DNA from: Lepidurus packardi
Taxonomy: Eukaryota; Arthropoda; Branchiopoda; Notostraca; Triopsidae
DNA length: 64,000 nt
Assembly (NCBI GenBank): GCA_023053545.1
Contig: JAKZAN010000005.1
Coordinates: forward strand, 12,214,001-12,278,000
Direction: 5' to 3'
Shown here: piece after piece, positions 47,601 through 60,224 of the stretch
How the letters are laid out: each line of letters starts with the position of its first letter
Numbering within the stretch: the stretch's first letter is position 1
Notes under the pieces: generated by a model
The model's database searches: none
Told to the model about the DNA's origin: nothing
Seen by the model: only the letters and a program-made list of their open reading frames with translations
Program-made: the position numbers and the translations under genes

Positions 47601-48509
47601 GCAATCTTCTCTGTCTACCCAGACTCGCTCTCCCAACGCATCTTCAATGTAAGCCTGGCATAAAAAGCTTTATTAGTATGAAACAAAGTTGATACGAGAT
47701 CTGTCAGACCTTCAGGAAGGCTTCTGGCCACGCCTTTTCATCCTGATAAGCTGCCATGAGCAAATTGGCTCCCAAGACGGCTAAGATCGTTCCATTGGCT
47801 CGGATTTTCATGCCTGGCGCGGTAGCGTTCTCTCGCTTGAGTAAACTACTCAAGGCTTCGACGATGTACTCCGTGAAGAAGAAAGTGGGACGCGATTTGG
47901 CGGTATATAAGAGCGTGAGGACTAAAGTAGCGTCGATTTTCGTTCGCTGAGCTTTTAATTGACGCACAGCACCGCATAGCAAGGCTTCGATGCGCTCTTC
48001 ATCGTCAGCTTCCTCAGCTTCGACCAAATTGGTGGTTAGTTCCAAGAAATCCACTTCGGTCGCAAATTCTTCCCATGCTTCGGTTCGATTGTTGGTCGCC
48101 GTTTCAGTTTTCTTTTCTTGGGGCAGTAACTTGGGCACTGTAGATGAAGAGGAAGGTTTGGGTAAGGGAAGACCTTTGACGTCTTTGAACTTCTTGGGTC
48201 CGGCTGGCAAAGTCGCTTGCGAGGAGGATAAATCGCGTTTACTTGACGATGAACCTAATCAAAATTTAGTTTAGTAGGATTGTTAAGGGTATAGTTATGG
48301 TTGTTTGAGGTACTTGAGAAGGTGGAAGATTTGGAGGAGCCTGGAGCATTGCTAGATCCGCGTTTGGAGTCGGCACTGGGAGCTGAATCGAGATTTGATG
48401 ATCGACTGGAACTTGGACCAGCTTTGGATCCCAATGGAATAAAATCACCAGCAAATCCTGGGGCTTTACCTTTCATTGAAGGCTTACTGAAGGGTTTTCC
48501 TTTTTCCAT
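38653..48509 (-). CDS. INTS1: Integrator complex subunit 1
   Basis: Largest scaffold subunit of Integrator, which cleaves snRNA 3' ends and attenuates paused Pol II in the nucleus. About 30 exons span 9.9 kb and encode roughly 2,170 residues, near the usual size; none of the conserved segments is missing. The start ATG at 48509 is preferred because MEKGKPF...GDFIPLGSK matches the family N terminus. Checked joins include 48509-48314 to 48254, 40709-40612 to about 40532-40379, 39729-39608 to 39463-38935, then 38768-38653. Family marks in order: ERIEALLCGAVRQLK, LGERVWVD, SRNPNNMALL, IQRDAVSWLF, AYHHPESISLP, LGHLLCRSRQPDFLLDIIQR, SMPWLADLVESS, LPVQCLCEFLL, YSWSENQDQIF, GETATMHILVVHA, LVDTSEEALLFPDWLKLRM, QSFGIPVPSM. 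The last codons lie 17 bp from the IQCA1 stop on the other strand. Introns are mostly 50-100 bp. Confidence 0.96.
44470..44900 (-). repeat. Degenerate repeat in an INTS1 intron
   Basis: A block of about 115 bp (AAGATCTTTTAAAGGGATTTT, ATGTTAAGGGATTTGAGGCT, AAGTATTCTAAGGCTTTG, TTAGTAGGTTTTAAGG) occurs twice around 44575-44690 and 44688-44800. It is surrounded by looser TTTTAAGG/GATTTT copies. Non-coding. Confidence 0.75.
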
Positions 48510-49160
48510 ATTTAATTTGTGGTTGAACACATCCGAAATCACAATGACCTATATTGTATTTTTACTTTAAACACGGCATGCGAGAAAATAAAACTTTGTT
48601 TTCGGTTTCAAATGGGACCCGTTCGCTAGCCAGGCCGTAGCAAAGCTAGAGGTGGGGCTTAACTTCAAGACCAATCCGAGCTAGCTGCCATTTAAAATGA
48701 TTTGAAAACCAGTAAAACGTTAGAAAACGAAGGATGTAAGTCAATGTGTGTGTTCAAATTGGATATTATGCTTTCCTGTTATTATATTGATATAAGTTAT
48801 AGGGGTAAGAACAGAAAATTATTATTTTCCTTACCAGCTTCGGTAAGCTAATTTTACTGCTCAAATTAGAACAGCAGCGTTGGAGGCGGGGCTAAAGCGA
48901 GCTTCTGTACGGTTTTACATAGCAGAAAGTACCGGATAACTAAACTATTAATTAACCTAAAAATGCTAAAACAGGCAAAATAGCCAGTAAATGGAGCCAC
49001 GTGAGCTATAAGTATTTAAATGTCATGTATTTAACTATCAACTTTGCTTCATTCTTATTTCCAATTATGACGCCGAAAACAGGCCACTCCCCTTGCTTTT
49101 CGCCGCTTTGCTAAGACTTCCAGTTTAGTTTCTAGCCTACAAAACAACCTTACATTTAGA
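48510..49160. promoter_or_regulatory. INTS1 upstream region
   Basis: About 650 bp between INTS1 and the THAP gene, both on the minus strand. It contains GC-box-like GAGGCGGGGCTAAAG (about 48884) and a related GAGGTGGGGCTTAAC (about 48650). No TATA box was seen. It should hold the INTS1 promoter and the 3' UTR of the THAP gene. Confidence 0.4.
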
Positions 49161-49161
49161 C

Positions 49162-50186
<1,025 letters not shown>

Positions 50187-50370
50187 TATTTATATGTACA
50201 AAGGCTAAATTAGAGCTATTTTATATTGAGTTAATGTACATGCTAAGCAACATTTGCTTATAACAACGCAACAACGCGCTAAAGTTAACGTTCTATGAAA
50301 AAAAAACAGGGAAACATAAGATCACGTTTGTTTGTTTACGTTATGCGAGACTGAGATTGCGTTTGCCCTG

Positions 50371-50691
50371 ATGAGTTTTTGCGGGTTCTATTCTGCGGTG
50401 CTTCCAGGCAGCAATGCTTCACACAACTCAACACAACCCGAACCGTCCCAACGCGGTCCGCGGATATTGCGTTATGAGCCGCTGGAGTTGCTCTCCAGCC
50501 GCCATGATGACTTGTTACAGCAATTGCGCGAAGCCATTTTGAAGTTCATTAAAGTTCGTGTAAGATTGCCGAAACTACAGCATTTTCGCCAAATACTGCT
50601 GAAGAATTTTTTTTCTTTAGTTGCGATTGAACTATTCTGTTTTTTTGATAATGTGTGTTATCTTTTATTGCAGCATTGCTCCATGTTCTGA
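50371..50691 (+). CDS. Open frame divergent from the THAP gene, possibly a first exon
   Basis: From the ATG at 50371 the frame reads MSFCGFYSAVLPGSNASHN and continues with a Leu/Arg-rich helical part (LLSSRHDDLLQQLREAILKF). A good donor (TTCGT/GTAAGA) lies at 50559/50560; unspliced, the frame ends at 50691. Its composition is coding-like, and it starts about 185 bp from the THAP start on the other strand. No family is recognised and no downstream exon was found, so it may be a truncated or lineage-specific gene. Confidence 0.35.
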   Translation: MSFCGFYSAVLPGSNASHNSTQPEPSQRGPRILRYEPLELLSSRHDDLLQQLREAILKFIKVRVRLPKLQHFRQILLKNFFSLVAIELFCFFDNVCYLLLQHCSMF

Positions 50692-50754
50692 TCAAGAATG
50701 ATGTATTTACTTAATAGAATTTCTAAACCTAACTTAGCCAAACAATGTAATTCT

Positions 50755-51100
50755 CGCAATTGAAATCGCGAGTGATTTATCAAACTTTCTGATGTGCAAA
50801 TTTGGCATTTTCATTAGCTGACATCCAGTTCCGTCAATTTATACATAGTTATCCGAACTGAGATATGTATCGTTCTATATCGATCTAGCACGACATATCG
50901 TTCTAGGGCACAATCAGATTACAGAGATTATTAGAAGCCCCGTCTCCTTTGACCAATGGGATCGCAAAATTTCTATAAACTCCAATTGAAATCGCGAGTG
51001 ATTTCTCAAACTTTCTGATGTTCAAACTTGACATTTTCATTAGCTGACATCCTGTTCCGTCAATCTATATATAGTTTCACGAACTGAGATAGTTTCTTAG
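50755..51100. repeat. Direct repeat of about 110 bp
   Basis: Copies at about 50758-50870 and 50981-51090 share AATTGAAATCGCGAGTGATTT, CAAACTTTCTGATGT, TTTTCATTAGCTGACATCC and a GAACTGAGATA end. Related sequence (GTGATTTCCCGAACTTCGGATGT) recurs near 62770 beside the third protease-like gene. It therefore belongs to the duplicated spacer family. Confidence 0.7.
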
Positions 51101-51379
51101 ATAATTAAAGAATTTCGAAAGTATCAAAGATTGACTATGTATAAGTAACTATTGACAAAGACTAAAGATAACTATGCATTGTAATAACTCCAAATACCGA
51201 AGTATAAACGAAAGTAATTATGCCTGGAAGAATAATTTTAAAAACCCGGTTCAGCTGTGATAAAAGGACGTTGAGAATGATTTATTGGTGTGTTATGATT
51301 TCCAGTTATATCATTCCGTTTTTTAAACCAATCCTTGCATAAATTTCTTATTGCTGCCGTTACATGACTCTAGTCGATT

Positions 51380-51880
51380 TATTCGCAAAATCTATTGTGA
51401 TCTTCAAAACTCTAAAGCAATTTTGTCTGCCACATTTCGCTGTATTGTCTATTAGCAAATAGGCCATCCAGGGCCCATTTTGCACAGTAGCTTCTTGGGC
51501 CGCCTACTGTACGAGTCTGTGAAAATAGTTATTCTGAGTTGATAGCGAAGCATTAAAAAGTACTGTATTGACTACAGCGCCTTGGATACCGCAGCTACAG
51601 GTCGTGGGAGGCGCAATGGTCGCGATTGGGCGAACACTTGTGGCCGGGGCAGCGGTCGTGGCCGGGCGAACGGTCGTGGGTGGGGCAACGGCACTACCAC
51701 AACTGAATGTTGGCAAGAATGAGACTATGCGATTGAAAGCTGAAAGGACAATACATAGACAGTCTAATGGTAGTTTGGGATAGCGTGAAGGTTGAAAATG
51801 TAAATGAAAGTGAGTCAAGCCAGAACTTACGCTTCCGTTATCACTGGCGCTTCGGGGATTGGTTCTGACCTCAAATGTTT
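51380..51880 (-). pseudogene. Decayed serine protease homologue, exons 2-4 only
   Basis: Three blocks align with the intact copies. A block near 51830-51873 matches exon 2. A block at about 51741-51570 matches exon 3 but carries an inserted Thr/Pro/Ala-rich stretch (TTVRPATTAAPATSVRP). A block near 51525-51385 matches the start of the catalytic domain. In the last, an extra G in the AAATGGGCCCTGGATGGCC part shifts the frame and later stops follow. The exon 3 donor has changed from GTAAATAC to GTCAATAC. No signal-peptide exon or downstream exons are present. Confidence 0.7.
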
Positions 51881-52130
51881 AAAATTGATGGAAGGAATTT
51901 TCGTTTAAGTAAATGAGAAGGAACTACGTTGACTTAGTTCAGTTGTGACAAGGACATTAGAGATTGATTTTCTTTTTGGTTTGTATAATTCCCAATTGTA
52001 TTATCCCATTGTTTATCCCAATCCTTTAATGCAATTGTATTAGTAGTGAATGACTCAGGTCCATTGATGCACAATGTCCGCGGTGGTCTTCCAAATTCTG
52101 GATACATTTGTCGCCTCAATTAGATTGCAC

Positions 52131-53786
52131 TTATAAATTGCAAAATGTCTGGCCTGTAAAAGGTAGGGAAAGATTTCCTTGAAATTTAATAAACAACAAC
52201 TAGGTTTCCGTAAACTTTACCAGTTGTTTGATCAATCCAGCTCAGGTAATTCGTCAGTTTGGTGTAAATTCCAGGATATACTACGCTTCCGCATTCAAGT
52301 CCCCAGCTATGTAGACCAATCAAGTACGTGTTCGTTCCATTTTGCCAATTGACAGGGCCACCTTCATCACCCTACGAAGAAGAAGAACAAGTTATGAAGT
52401 GCCGTAAAAAGAAAATTCTTCCAAAATTACTGTGCAGGAACCGACGTTAGCTTGACGGTACATGCAAAACATGTTATCCGTGACCATAAAACTAGGATTC
52501 TGGAACGGGCTATTTGTACACCGAGTTTTGTTAAAAATCTGGAGAGTCGTTTCCAAGAGTTTATTTGAACCAGGGCTGGTTGCGTTGGGAGAACCCCAAC
52601 CTAGCAGAACAGACAGTTATTGTATCATTTTGTGCTTAACGAGCGCCGGTTAAAGGTTGCGGGTACTCGAGGCAGTTGCTCAGCGCGCCAAACTGACAGG
52701 GAATATAATTGTACTCGGATTTGTTTCTTTTCGGCAAACAGGCGCCATGCTTAGAGCAACCACCCAGGGCACCAGTAACGCTCTGTCCGTACTGACTATA
52801 GTATATCTTAGATTTGCTTACCGGTCACTGTAGCATTCTGTCCGTCAAAATCCGTTGTATTAAACTTGTAAGGCAGGCAAATGGGCTGGATGGCAGCACT
52901 CAAAGGAGCCGGCTTAATCAGTCTTAATAGTGCAATGTCGTTATATTTGGTAACCTCGATGAAATTCGGATGGATCATGATGGTGGCATTTGTTACCTGT
53001 TATGCATTTCGTAAAACAACTATATACATATATTTTTAAGCGAGTACGAGTTATACGTACGTGAAGGGCAGTTACTGTGATGTCATTAACTCCCAGGTAG
53101 ACATCTACTCTATTTGCTTGAGTGACGCAGCGAGCAGATGTAACGACCCAGTTTTCGCTGATCAGACTGCCTCCACATCTCGTTTTATTGTCCATTAACA
53201 AATAGGCCATCCAGGGCCATTTTTTCAGGGTGGATTCTTGGCCACCATAGATACGATTCTGTCAAGTAGTCAAATTAATTGTGAGTTGAGAGCGAAGCAT
53301 TGAAAGTACTGTATTTACTGAATTTCCTTTGATGCCGCAGCTACAGCCGGACGGGGCAACGGCACTACCACACCCAAATTGTCGCAAGTAAGAGACCATG
53401 CGACTGAAAGCTAAAAATACAAATAAACAGTGTAATGGTTGTTCTTGGAAGTATGAAACTTGAAAATGTAATTATAAGTCAGTCATTTAGGACTTACGAG
53501 AGAGTACTGCGCGCTCCCAGATGCTCACGTCCGGTTTCGTTGGCTCTACGGGGTTTGGTTCGGAACTCTAGCGTTTGAATTTATTTTAGACATTTTAAAC
53601 TAAGTACACTATAAGGAGCTGTGGTTGACTTACGTGTTGCTGTTGGCTCAGTAGGAATGCGAGCAAACCGGGTTCAACTGTGACCGGCCCAACACCGTCA
53701 GCATCGTCACCGTTTGGGTTGACCGCGGAAGCTAAGGCAAAAATCCCAAACAGGGCTACCAACACCACGGAAAACTTGGAACTCAT
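52131..53786 (-). CDS. Secreted serine protease homologue, copy A (catalytic His and Ser replaced)
   Basis: Eight exons: 53786-53634, 53567-53498, 53410-53319, 53258-53061, 52996-52822, 52600-52431, 52371-52221 and 52153-52131. Phases agree and give 343 residues. Residues 1-21 form a signal peptide ([20 protein letters not shown]). A pro-region with a Cys-rich CGSG...CSCG follows, then an activation site NRIYGG. The S1 fold is intact ([14 protein letters not shown] with the catalytic Asp, [22 protein letters not shown]). The catalytic His motif reads VTSARC (His to Arg) and the Ser motif reads GDEGGP (Ser to Glu). The substrate-pocket Asp is also missing (GSCTGDE). It therefore cannot act as a protease by the S1 mechanism. 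Likely roles, by analogy with arthropod SPHs, are cofactor, binding or immune functions. Confidence 0.9.
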
Positions 53787-54509
53787 TGCGTACAGGTTGC
53801 AGTTGAGTCCGAAAGAATGAATTTTCTTCGCTCCCGGCGGTCGCATTTATGTTTCTTGACTAGAGTGAAGAGCCGCCTCTGATTTCAGTTCAGGAAGACT
53901 ATCGGCAACTGGAAAGGCTTCTCACTAGAAAAAAAAACTTTATAATATACGACAGGTGGTGATAACACGTGATGAGAGAGATTGGTTTATTTGTGGGTGT
54001 AAACTTAATGATTCTTCCATACAAATTATATGTTCAAGTCTTCAGCTTGTACTTTGTAAAAGGAAGTCTGCAATTTGGAAGTAATGATATGCGTCATAGG
54101 ACCTTCGTTCAAGGATCTAGCAAGCTACAGTTAATTGTATAACTTTATTGACGTACCCTAGTTTGAAAGAAGATACGTAACTTCACGCTGTGAAATAAAA
54201 TAGACACACACGGTACACATGTTGCTTCATTTAAAAAAACAGTTTTTGCTTTTAACATAATTAGATTCCTTTGTTAGCATAGGAAGCAATAGCACGCATG
54301 CTAACTCGAAATGAAAAAAGCATTAATCCCGGAACTAGAAATTTGTCGATGGAATGTACGACCTTATTTCGTTTCGAAGTTTGAGCTACTCGTGCTCGTA
54401 GCAAGATCGGACAGGGAGGCGTAAATTGGCTAATTATAACGCCGTTCACAACTAGTTTATTAAGAATTATACAAATTTAAATAATTCAATTTTTTTTAAA
54501 AAAGAAGGT

Positions 54510-56351
54510 TTTTGTATTGCCAATCTCAAATTTCATTATTGGACTGCAAGGCGGATATGGTTGTGTTACAAGTCGTCTTCAAAATTGTTAACCCGAGAAA
54601 TTTACCAGCGATTTCGTGGCACTCAAGAGCACCAGCAATTGCACCAGCAACTGCACCGGCAAAAATTGCACCGGCAATTGCACCGGCAACTGCTTCTACA
54701 ACTCGGCCTGTCTCTCTCGTTTCAACTGCGAGGACTACGCTGAAGAAATCCGCTGTCGAGTCGTCGTGGAGCTCGCCACAAACTACGAGCTTTACTCTCG
54801 CGAATCCGAGTTTCTTTCCCAAGATCAAATCAGCCAACTGGTCAATTTCTCAGGCATTGACATCGAGCGCGTTTCTTTCACCAAGTTCTTCAAAGAAGAC
54901 TGAAACTGCAATGGCTGTATCTGAAGACGATCATTTAAAGAAGCTGGAATCCGTAGTTGCAAACTTGGTCATGTCGATGAAAGAAAATAGGCCGAAGAAG
55001 AACACAAAGACGTGCTACAACTGCAGAGAAAGAAGGTCTTTTCAGAGCCAGTTGCCCACGTCTAAAAAAAATCGAGGAGCAGGCAGAGCAGAGCAGAAAT
55101 TTCATAAAACGAGACGTAACTGGGGAAGTGGTCCCTCCACCAGTTAGTCAACCGCATGGGAACGACAGTTCAGACGTTATGGCTGTTAATGGTGATATCT
55201 TTCTAAATAGCTAATGTGGTTCTTACCATGGATCAATGTTAGTAGACTCTGGATCGGCGATTACAGTTGTTAAAGATTGCTAGTTTGAGCATGAAGCCTT
55301 GATGTCTTCAGAAGTTGCTTATGACGTCATTTTGGGACAAGATTTCCTGCAACATAACGGGATTCTAGTGGACTTTCAGAGTTTGAAGCTTCGATGGGCA
55401 AACGGTGAAGCAGAGGTAACCGACGCCCCTAATCTCAGCAGAAAACTGATGGCAAAAGAAGCCGTTTTGCTGCCGGCCAATCACGAAGTCATCGCATCTG
55501 TAAATATCCCTGACGGACTAAACAGTCACGCTTCTGCATTGTTTGAAGCTGATCGAAGTTTTGGGCTCGAAATGGAATTCATTTGGCCAGAGCCTTAATA
55601 AATCCAAAGGAAAAGAAGCTTCTTGTGCGTATCGCCAACTTTTCCTCCCAAAGGGTGGTTATTAAGCCTGGAACGGAATTAGGTACTTGCTATCGGAAGA
55701 TTTACCTGTGATGAGTTGAAAAGGTTGAAATGCTTTAGAAGGATCTGTATATGTCTCGACATTGGATTGAATTATATTATCGTCGGTTGGTAGCTGGTTT
55801 TGCCGACATCTCAAAACCCTTGTACCGGCTAATGGAAAAAAATGTCGCTTTCATTTGGACAAGGGAATGTGAAGAGGCTTTTGCACGATTGAAAGAAGCA
55901 CTCAGTTCTGCTCCTGTTTTGCCATTTCCAGACCTTTCACAGCCTTTCGTCGTAGACTGCGATGCCAGCCACGTCGGTTTAGGCTTTGTCTCTAAAAACC
56001 GATGGAGGGAAGCGGCCAGTAGCGTTTGCCAGTCGTAATTTGTCCCGAGCAGAAACGCGTTACTGCGTAGCAAGGGAGGAGTTGCTGGCAATGAAGTTTG
56101 CTTTAGCCCAGTTTAGTCACTACTTGCTGGGACGGCCATTTAGGATTCGCACAGATAACAGTGCAGGTAGCTGGATAAAAAAAAATAAATGCAAGAATCC
56201 TTCGGGGCAGGTTCTACGCTGGCTAAGCTTGTTTGAGTCCTGTGAATTCTCGGTGGAACATCGGCCAGGGAAAAAGCACCAAAAGGCAGTTACTGCATTT
56301 CAGGTGGTACTTCTGGATGAGAGTGAAGTTCGTATGTTGTTGATACTTTAA
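54510..56351 (+). mobile_element. Decayed, internally deleted Ty3/Gypsy-type LTR retrotransposon
   Basis: Fragments occur in the expected order on the plus strand. A gag-like end near 54905-55060 has a partial zinc knuckle (CYNC). An aspartic protease remnant near 55236-55400 has a DSGS-like active site and VILGQDFL. RT-connection sequence lies near 55751-55900 (ADISKPLYRLMEKN) and RNase H from about 55950 (TRYCVAREELLAMKFALAQF, IRTDNSAGSW). The fragments lie in different frames with stops between them, and the RT palm and integrase are missing. No LTR pair was identified. It lies between two copies of the protease-homologue gene. Confidence 0.85.
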
Positions 56352-57570
56352 CTGCTCGTAATTACAGATAATAAATGCCTGTTCCCATTTCTTTTTAAGT
56401 AATGTCTCCCATTATAAAGCTATGGAAAGCGTCTTACAAGCCCTTTAATCATTTCCTTATTGGATCCTTCCAAGGATCTAGTTCACATAGGCACTTGTAG
56501 AACTTTTAATTGGTGTGACCGAATTTGAAGCAACTTCTGTGCCACTCAATTCATTAACACGTTACGTAAGTTGGGTTTTGTGGAATGAAATGACGCAAGC
56601 CAATATAAACCCCAAGTTAATCGCAGCAAGAATGTCTTTGACCCTTGCAATGAAAGAAATACATAGGATTTTGATAGGGATGTATCTGAACCAAACAAAC
56701 TCAAACAATAACTTATGCAGTGATTATAAGCGTTATGTTATGTAAAAGGTTAATTCCCAATCGTAAGCTTATAATCTAACTTTATAGCAATTTATAGCAA
56801 TTTCCTGCCAGTAGGGACAATTGATAATTTTCCTTAACTAATTACAGAGTTTTAAAAGTTAAAAAAATGAACAGCAAACGCAATAATATATATTGTATTA
56901 TGTCTTGTTGGTCTTCCGTTTTGTCATGATTAATCCAGTTCAGGTAATTCGCTAATATTAATCCATAGTAAATAAGTTTGAACAACCAGTGTCAGTTATG
57001 GTTAACGCTTGTACCCCATTGAAAGTTACCCAAAACACGCAAAAGAAGGCACTCTCAACCGCAAAAGTGACTCCTCCCCTGGAGCCGCCCTATTTTGAGT
57101 TTTCCGAACCAGAATCATCGCTGTTGCTACCCGAGCGCCTTCCAGATGGTCTGGATAATTGGCGTAGATTATTAACGAAGCTTAAGTGACGTGGATTTGA
57201 CCTTTGCGGTTGTTATTCGGAGTGATCTGTTTTTTTGTGACATTGGTTTAAAGCTATGCTGATGATTCAGGTAGTGTCAATCCAATTCCGAATTTATACA
57301 TAATTGTACAATCACACATTGTACAAATTTCTAACTATATATTACAATAATATGCTAAAGTATTTTAAGGAAACATTGTGTGATTGTTTTATTCTTTGCC
57401 ATTTTCCTTTTTAAATTCTTATGCTAATGACTCTTGAGAATTGTTCCTAGGAAATTACAGAATTTAAAAGTAACAAAAATCAACGAAATAGGCAATACTA
57501 GCTATATATTCTATTAAATTCTTTACCAAGTATTGAAGCAAAAACGAAAAAATATGACCGGGACTATCAT
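56352..57570. other. Spacer with relics of the duplicated gene
   Basis: A sequence of about 28 bp near 56928-56955 (GATTAATCCAGTTCAGGTAATT) matches the penultimate exon of the protease homologues, so part of another copy once lay here. 57285-57560 is homologous to 62820-63110 (ATTCCGAATTTATACATAATTG and onward). An open frame at 56989-57189 ending LPERLPDGLDNWRRLLTKLK is unrecognised. Confidence 0.5.
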
Positions 57571-57574
57571 TCAG

Positions 57575-57800
57575 AAAAGCCGCACTACCACAACTGAATG
57601 TTGGCAAGTATGTAGGCGAGACTATGCGATTGAAATCTAGAAGGAGAAGAAATAGACAGTCTAATGGTAGTTTGGAAGAGCGTGAAAGTTAAAAATGTAA
57701 ATGAAAGTGAGTCAAGCCAGAACTTACGCTTCCGTTTTCAGTGGCGCTTCGGGAATTGGTTCGGACCTCAAATGTTTAAAATTGATGGAAGATATTTTCC
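57575..57800 (-). pseudogene. Fragment of a serine protease homologue (exon 2 and 3 relics)
   Basis: Contains CCGCACTACCACAACTGAATG (exon 3 coding for the CGSGS part) and GGCGCTTCGGGAATTGGTTC (exon 2), in the same order and spacing as in the relic at 51.6-51.87 kb. An insertion of several bases disrupts exon 3. The catalytic-domain exons are absent. Confidence 0.65.
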
Positions 57801-58053
57801 AGTAAGTAAATGAGAAAGAACTACGATGACTTAGTTCAGCTGTAAATTCAGCTGTGATCAAGGACATTAGAGACTGATTTAATTTTTGATTTGTATAATT
57901 CCCAATTGTATTATCGCATTGTATTAACCCAATCCTTTAATGCAATTATATTTTCGTAGTTGAATCACACAGGTCGATTGATTCACAATGTCTTCACAAT
58001 GGCTGTGGTCTTCCAAATTCTGGATACATTTTTTCGCCTCAATTAGATTGCAC

Positions 58054-59704
58054 TTATATATTGCAAAATGTCTGGCCTGTAAAAGTAGGGAAAAGATTTC
58101 CTTGAAATTTAATAAACCACTACTAGTTTTCCTTAAACTTTACCAGTTGTTTCATCAATCCAGCTCAGGTAATTCGTCAGTTTGGTGTACACTCCAGGAT
58201 ATATTTCGATTCCGCAGGCCTGTCCCCAGCTATATAACCCAATCAAGTACGTGTTCGTTCCATTCTGCCAATTGACAGGGGTACCATTATCACCCTATAC
58301 GAAGAAGATGAACAAGTTATGAAATGATTTAAAAAATAAGGAAATTCTCAAATTCCAAAATTACTGTGCATGGACCAACGCCACCTTGACGGAACGCGCA
58401 AAACATGTTATCGTTGAATGTTCTAGCATCATAAAATATCGCTGAACACTGAGTGTTTTTCGAAATAGAGAGAGTCGTTTCCAAGAGTTTACTTGAAATA
58501 TTGCCGGCTGCGCTGGTATATCCCCAACCTAGCAAAAGAGACAGTTATTGTATCATTTTGTGCTTAACGAGCGCAGGTTAAAGGTTGCGGGTACTCGAGG
58601 CAGTTGCTCAGCGCGCCCAACTGACAGGGACGATAACTGTACTCGGATTTGTTTCTTTTCGTCAAAAAGGCACCATGCTTAGAGCAACCACCCAGAGCAC
58701 GAGAAACGTTCTGTCCGTACTGACTATAGTATATCTTAGATTTGCTTACCGGTCACTGTAGCATTCTGTCCGTCAAAATTCGTTGTGTTAAACTTGTAAG
58801 GCAGGCAAATGGGCTGGATGGCAGCACTCAAAGGCGCCGGCTTAATCAGTCTTAATAGTGCAATGTCGTTATCACTCCCGTCGAAATTCGGATGGACCAT
58901 GATGGTGGCATTCGTTACCTGTTATGCATTTCGTAAAAAGAACTATATATCTTTTCAAGAGATGACGAATTATACGTACATGAAGAGCAGTTACTGTGAT
59001 GTCATTAACTCCCAGGTAGACATCGACTCTATTTACTTGATAGACGCATGTAGCAGATGTAACGACCCAGTTTTGGCTGATCAGACTGCCTCCACAACTC
59101 GTAGCATTGTTTATCAACAAATAGGCCATCCAGGGCCATTTTTTCAGGGTGGCTTCTTGGCCACCGAAGATACGATTCTGTCAAGTAGTCAAATTAATTG
59201 TGAGTTGAGAGCGAAGCATTGAAAAGTACTGTATTTACTGAATTTCCTTTGATGCCGCAGCTACAGCCGGACGGGGCAACGGCACTACCACACCCAAATT
59301 GCCGCAAGTAAGAGGCCATGCGACTAAAAGCTAAAAAGAGCAAAAAGTGTAATGATTGTTCTGGAAAGTACGGAACTTGAAAATGTAAATGAAAGTTAGT
59401 CAAGTAAGGACTTACGAGAGAGTACGGCGCGCTCCCAGAGGCTCACGTCCGTTTTCGTTGGCTCTACGGGGTTTGGTTCGGAACTCTAGCGTTTGAATTT
59501 ATTTTAGACATTTTAAACTAAGTACACTATAAGGAGCTGTGGTTAACTTACGTGTTGCTGTTGGCTCAGTAGGAATGCAAGCAAACCGGGTTCGACTGTG
59601 ATGGGCCCAACACCGTCAGCATCGTCACCGTTTGGGTTGACCGCGGATGCTAAGGCAAAAATCCCAAACAGGGCTACCAACACCACGGAAAACTTGGAAC
59701 TCAT
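58054..59704 (-). CDS. Secreted serine protease homologue, copy B (catalytic His and Ser replaced)
   Basis: Same eight-exon structure as copy A, starting at the ATG at 59704 with a near-identical signal peptide and ending in QTFCNI. It keeps the activation site NRIFGG, CGGSLI and NDIALLRL. The catalytic His motif reads VTSATC (His to Thr) and the Ser motif GDNGTP (Ser to Asn, with a further change at the second Gly). SWGQACG and [13 protein letters not shown] are retained. A TATA box (TATAAAT, 59769-59763) lies about 60 bp before the start codon. No frame break was seen in the exons I read. About 340 residues. Confidence 0.88.
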
Positions 59705-59762
59705 TTCGTTTACGTTTCAGTTGAGTCCGAAGGAATGAATATTCTTCGCTCCCGGAGGTCGC

Positions 59763-59769
59763 ATTTATA
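59763..59769 (-). promoter_or_regulatory. TATA box of protease homologue copy B
   Basis: TATAAAT in ACATATAAATGCG on the minus strand. Copy A has the weaker ACATAAATGCG at the same place (53851-53841), so the two promoters may differ in strength. Confidence 0.55.
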
Positions 59770-60224
59770 TGTTTCTTGGCTAGAGTGAAGAGCCGCCTCT
59801 GATTTCAGTTCAGGAAGACTATCGGCAACTGGAAAGGCTTCTCACTAGGAAAAAAACTTTATAACATACGACAGGTGGCGATAACACGTGATGAGTGAGA
59901 TTGGCTTATATGTGGTTGTAAACTTAATGATTCTTCCATACAAATTATATGTTCAAGTCTTTAGCTAGTCGTTTGTAGAAGGAAGTCTGCAATTTGGAAG
60001 TAATGAGATGCGTCCTTGGACCTTCGTTCAAGGACCTAGCATGCTACAGTTAATTGTATAACTTTATTTACGTACCCTAGTTTGAAAGAAGATATGTAAC
60101 TTCATGCTGTGAAACAAGATAGACACACACGGTACACATGTTGCGTCATTTAACAAAACAGTTGTTGCTTTCAACATAATTAGATTCCTTGGTTAGCATA
60201 GCATAGCACAGCATAGCACGCATG

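Noticed and set aside
51934-52119. A 61-codon frame just after the stop of copy A, as an extra C-terminal domain
   Set aside because: It is in another frame from the spliced protein, and the homologous segments behind copies B and C are not kept open.
53281-53340. Frameshift in copy A relative to copy B (GAAAGTACT versus GAAAAGTACT)
   Set aside because: The single-base difference lies in the 60-bp intron between exons 3 and 4 (donor TCA/GTAAATAC, acceptor TTGACAG), so it does not affect the protein.
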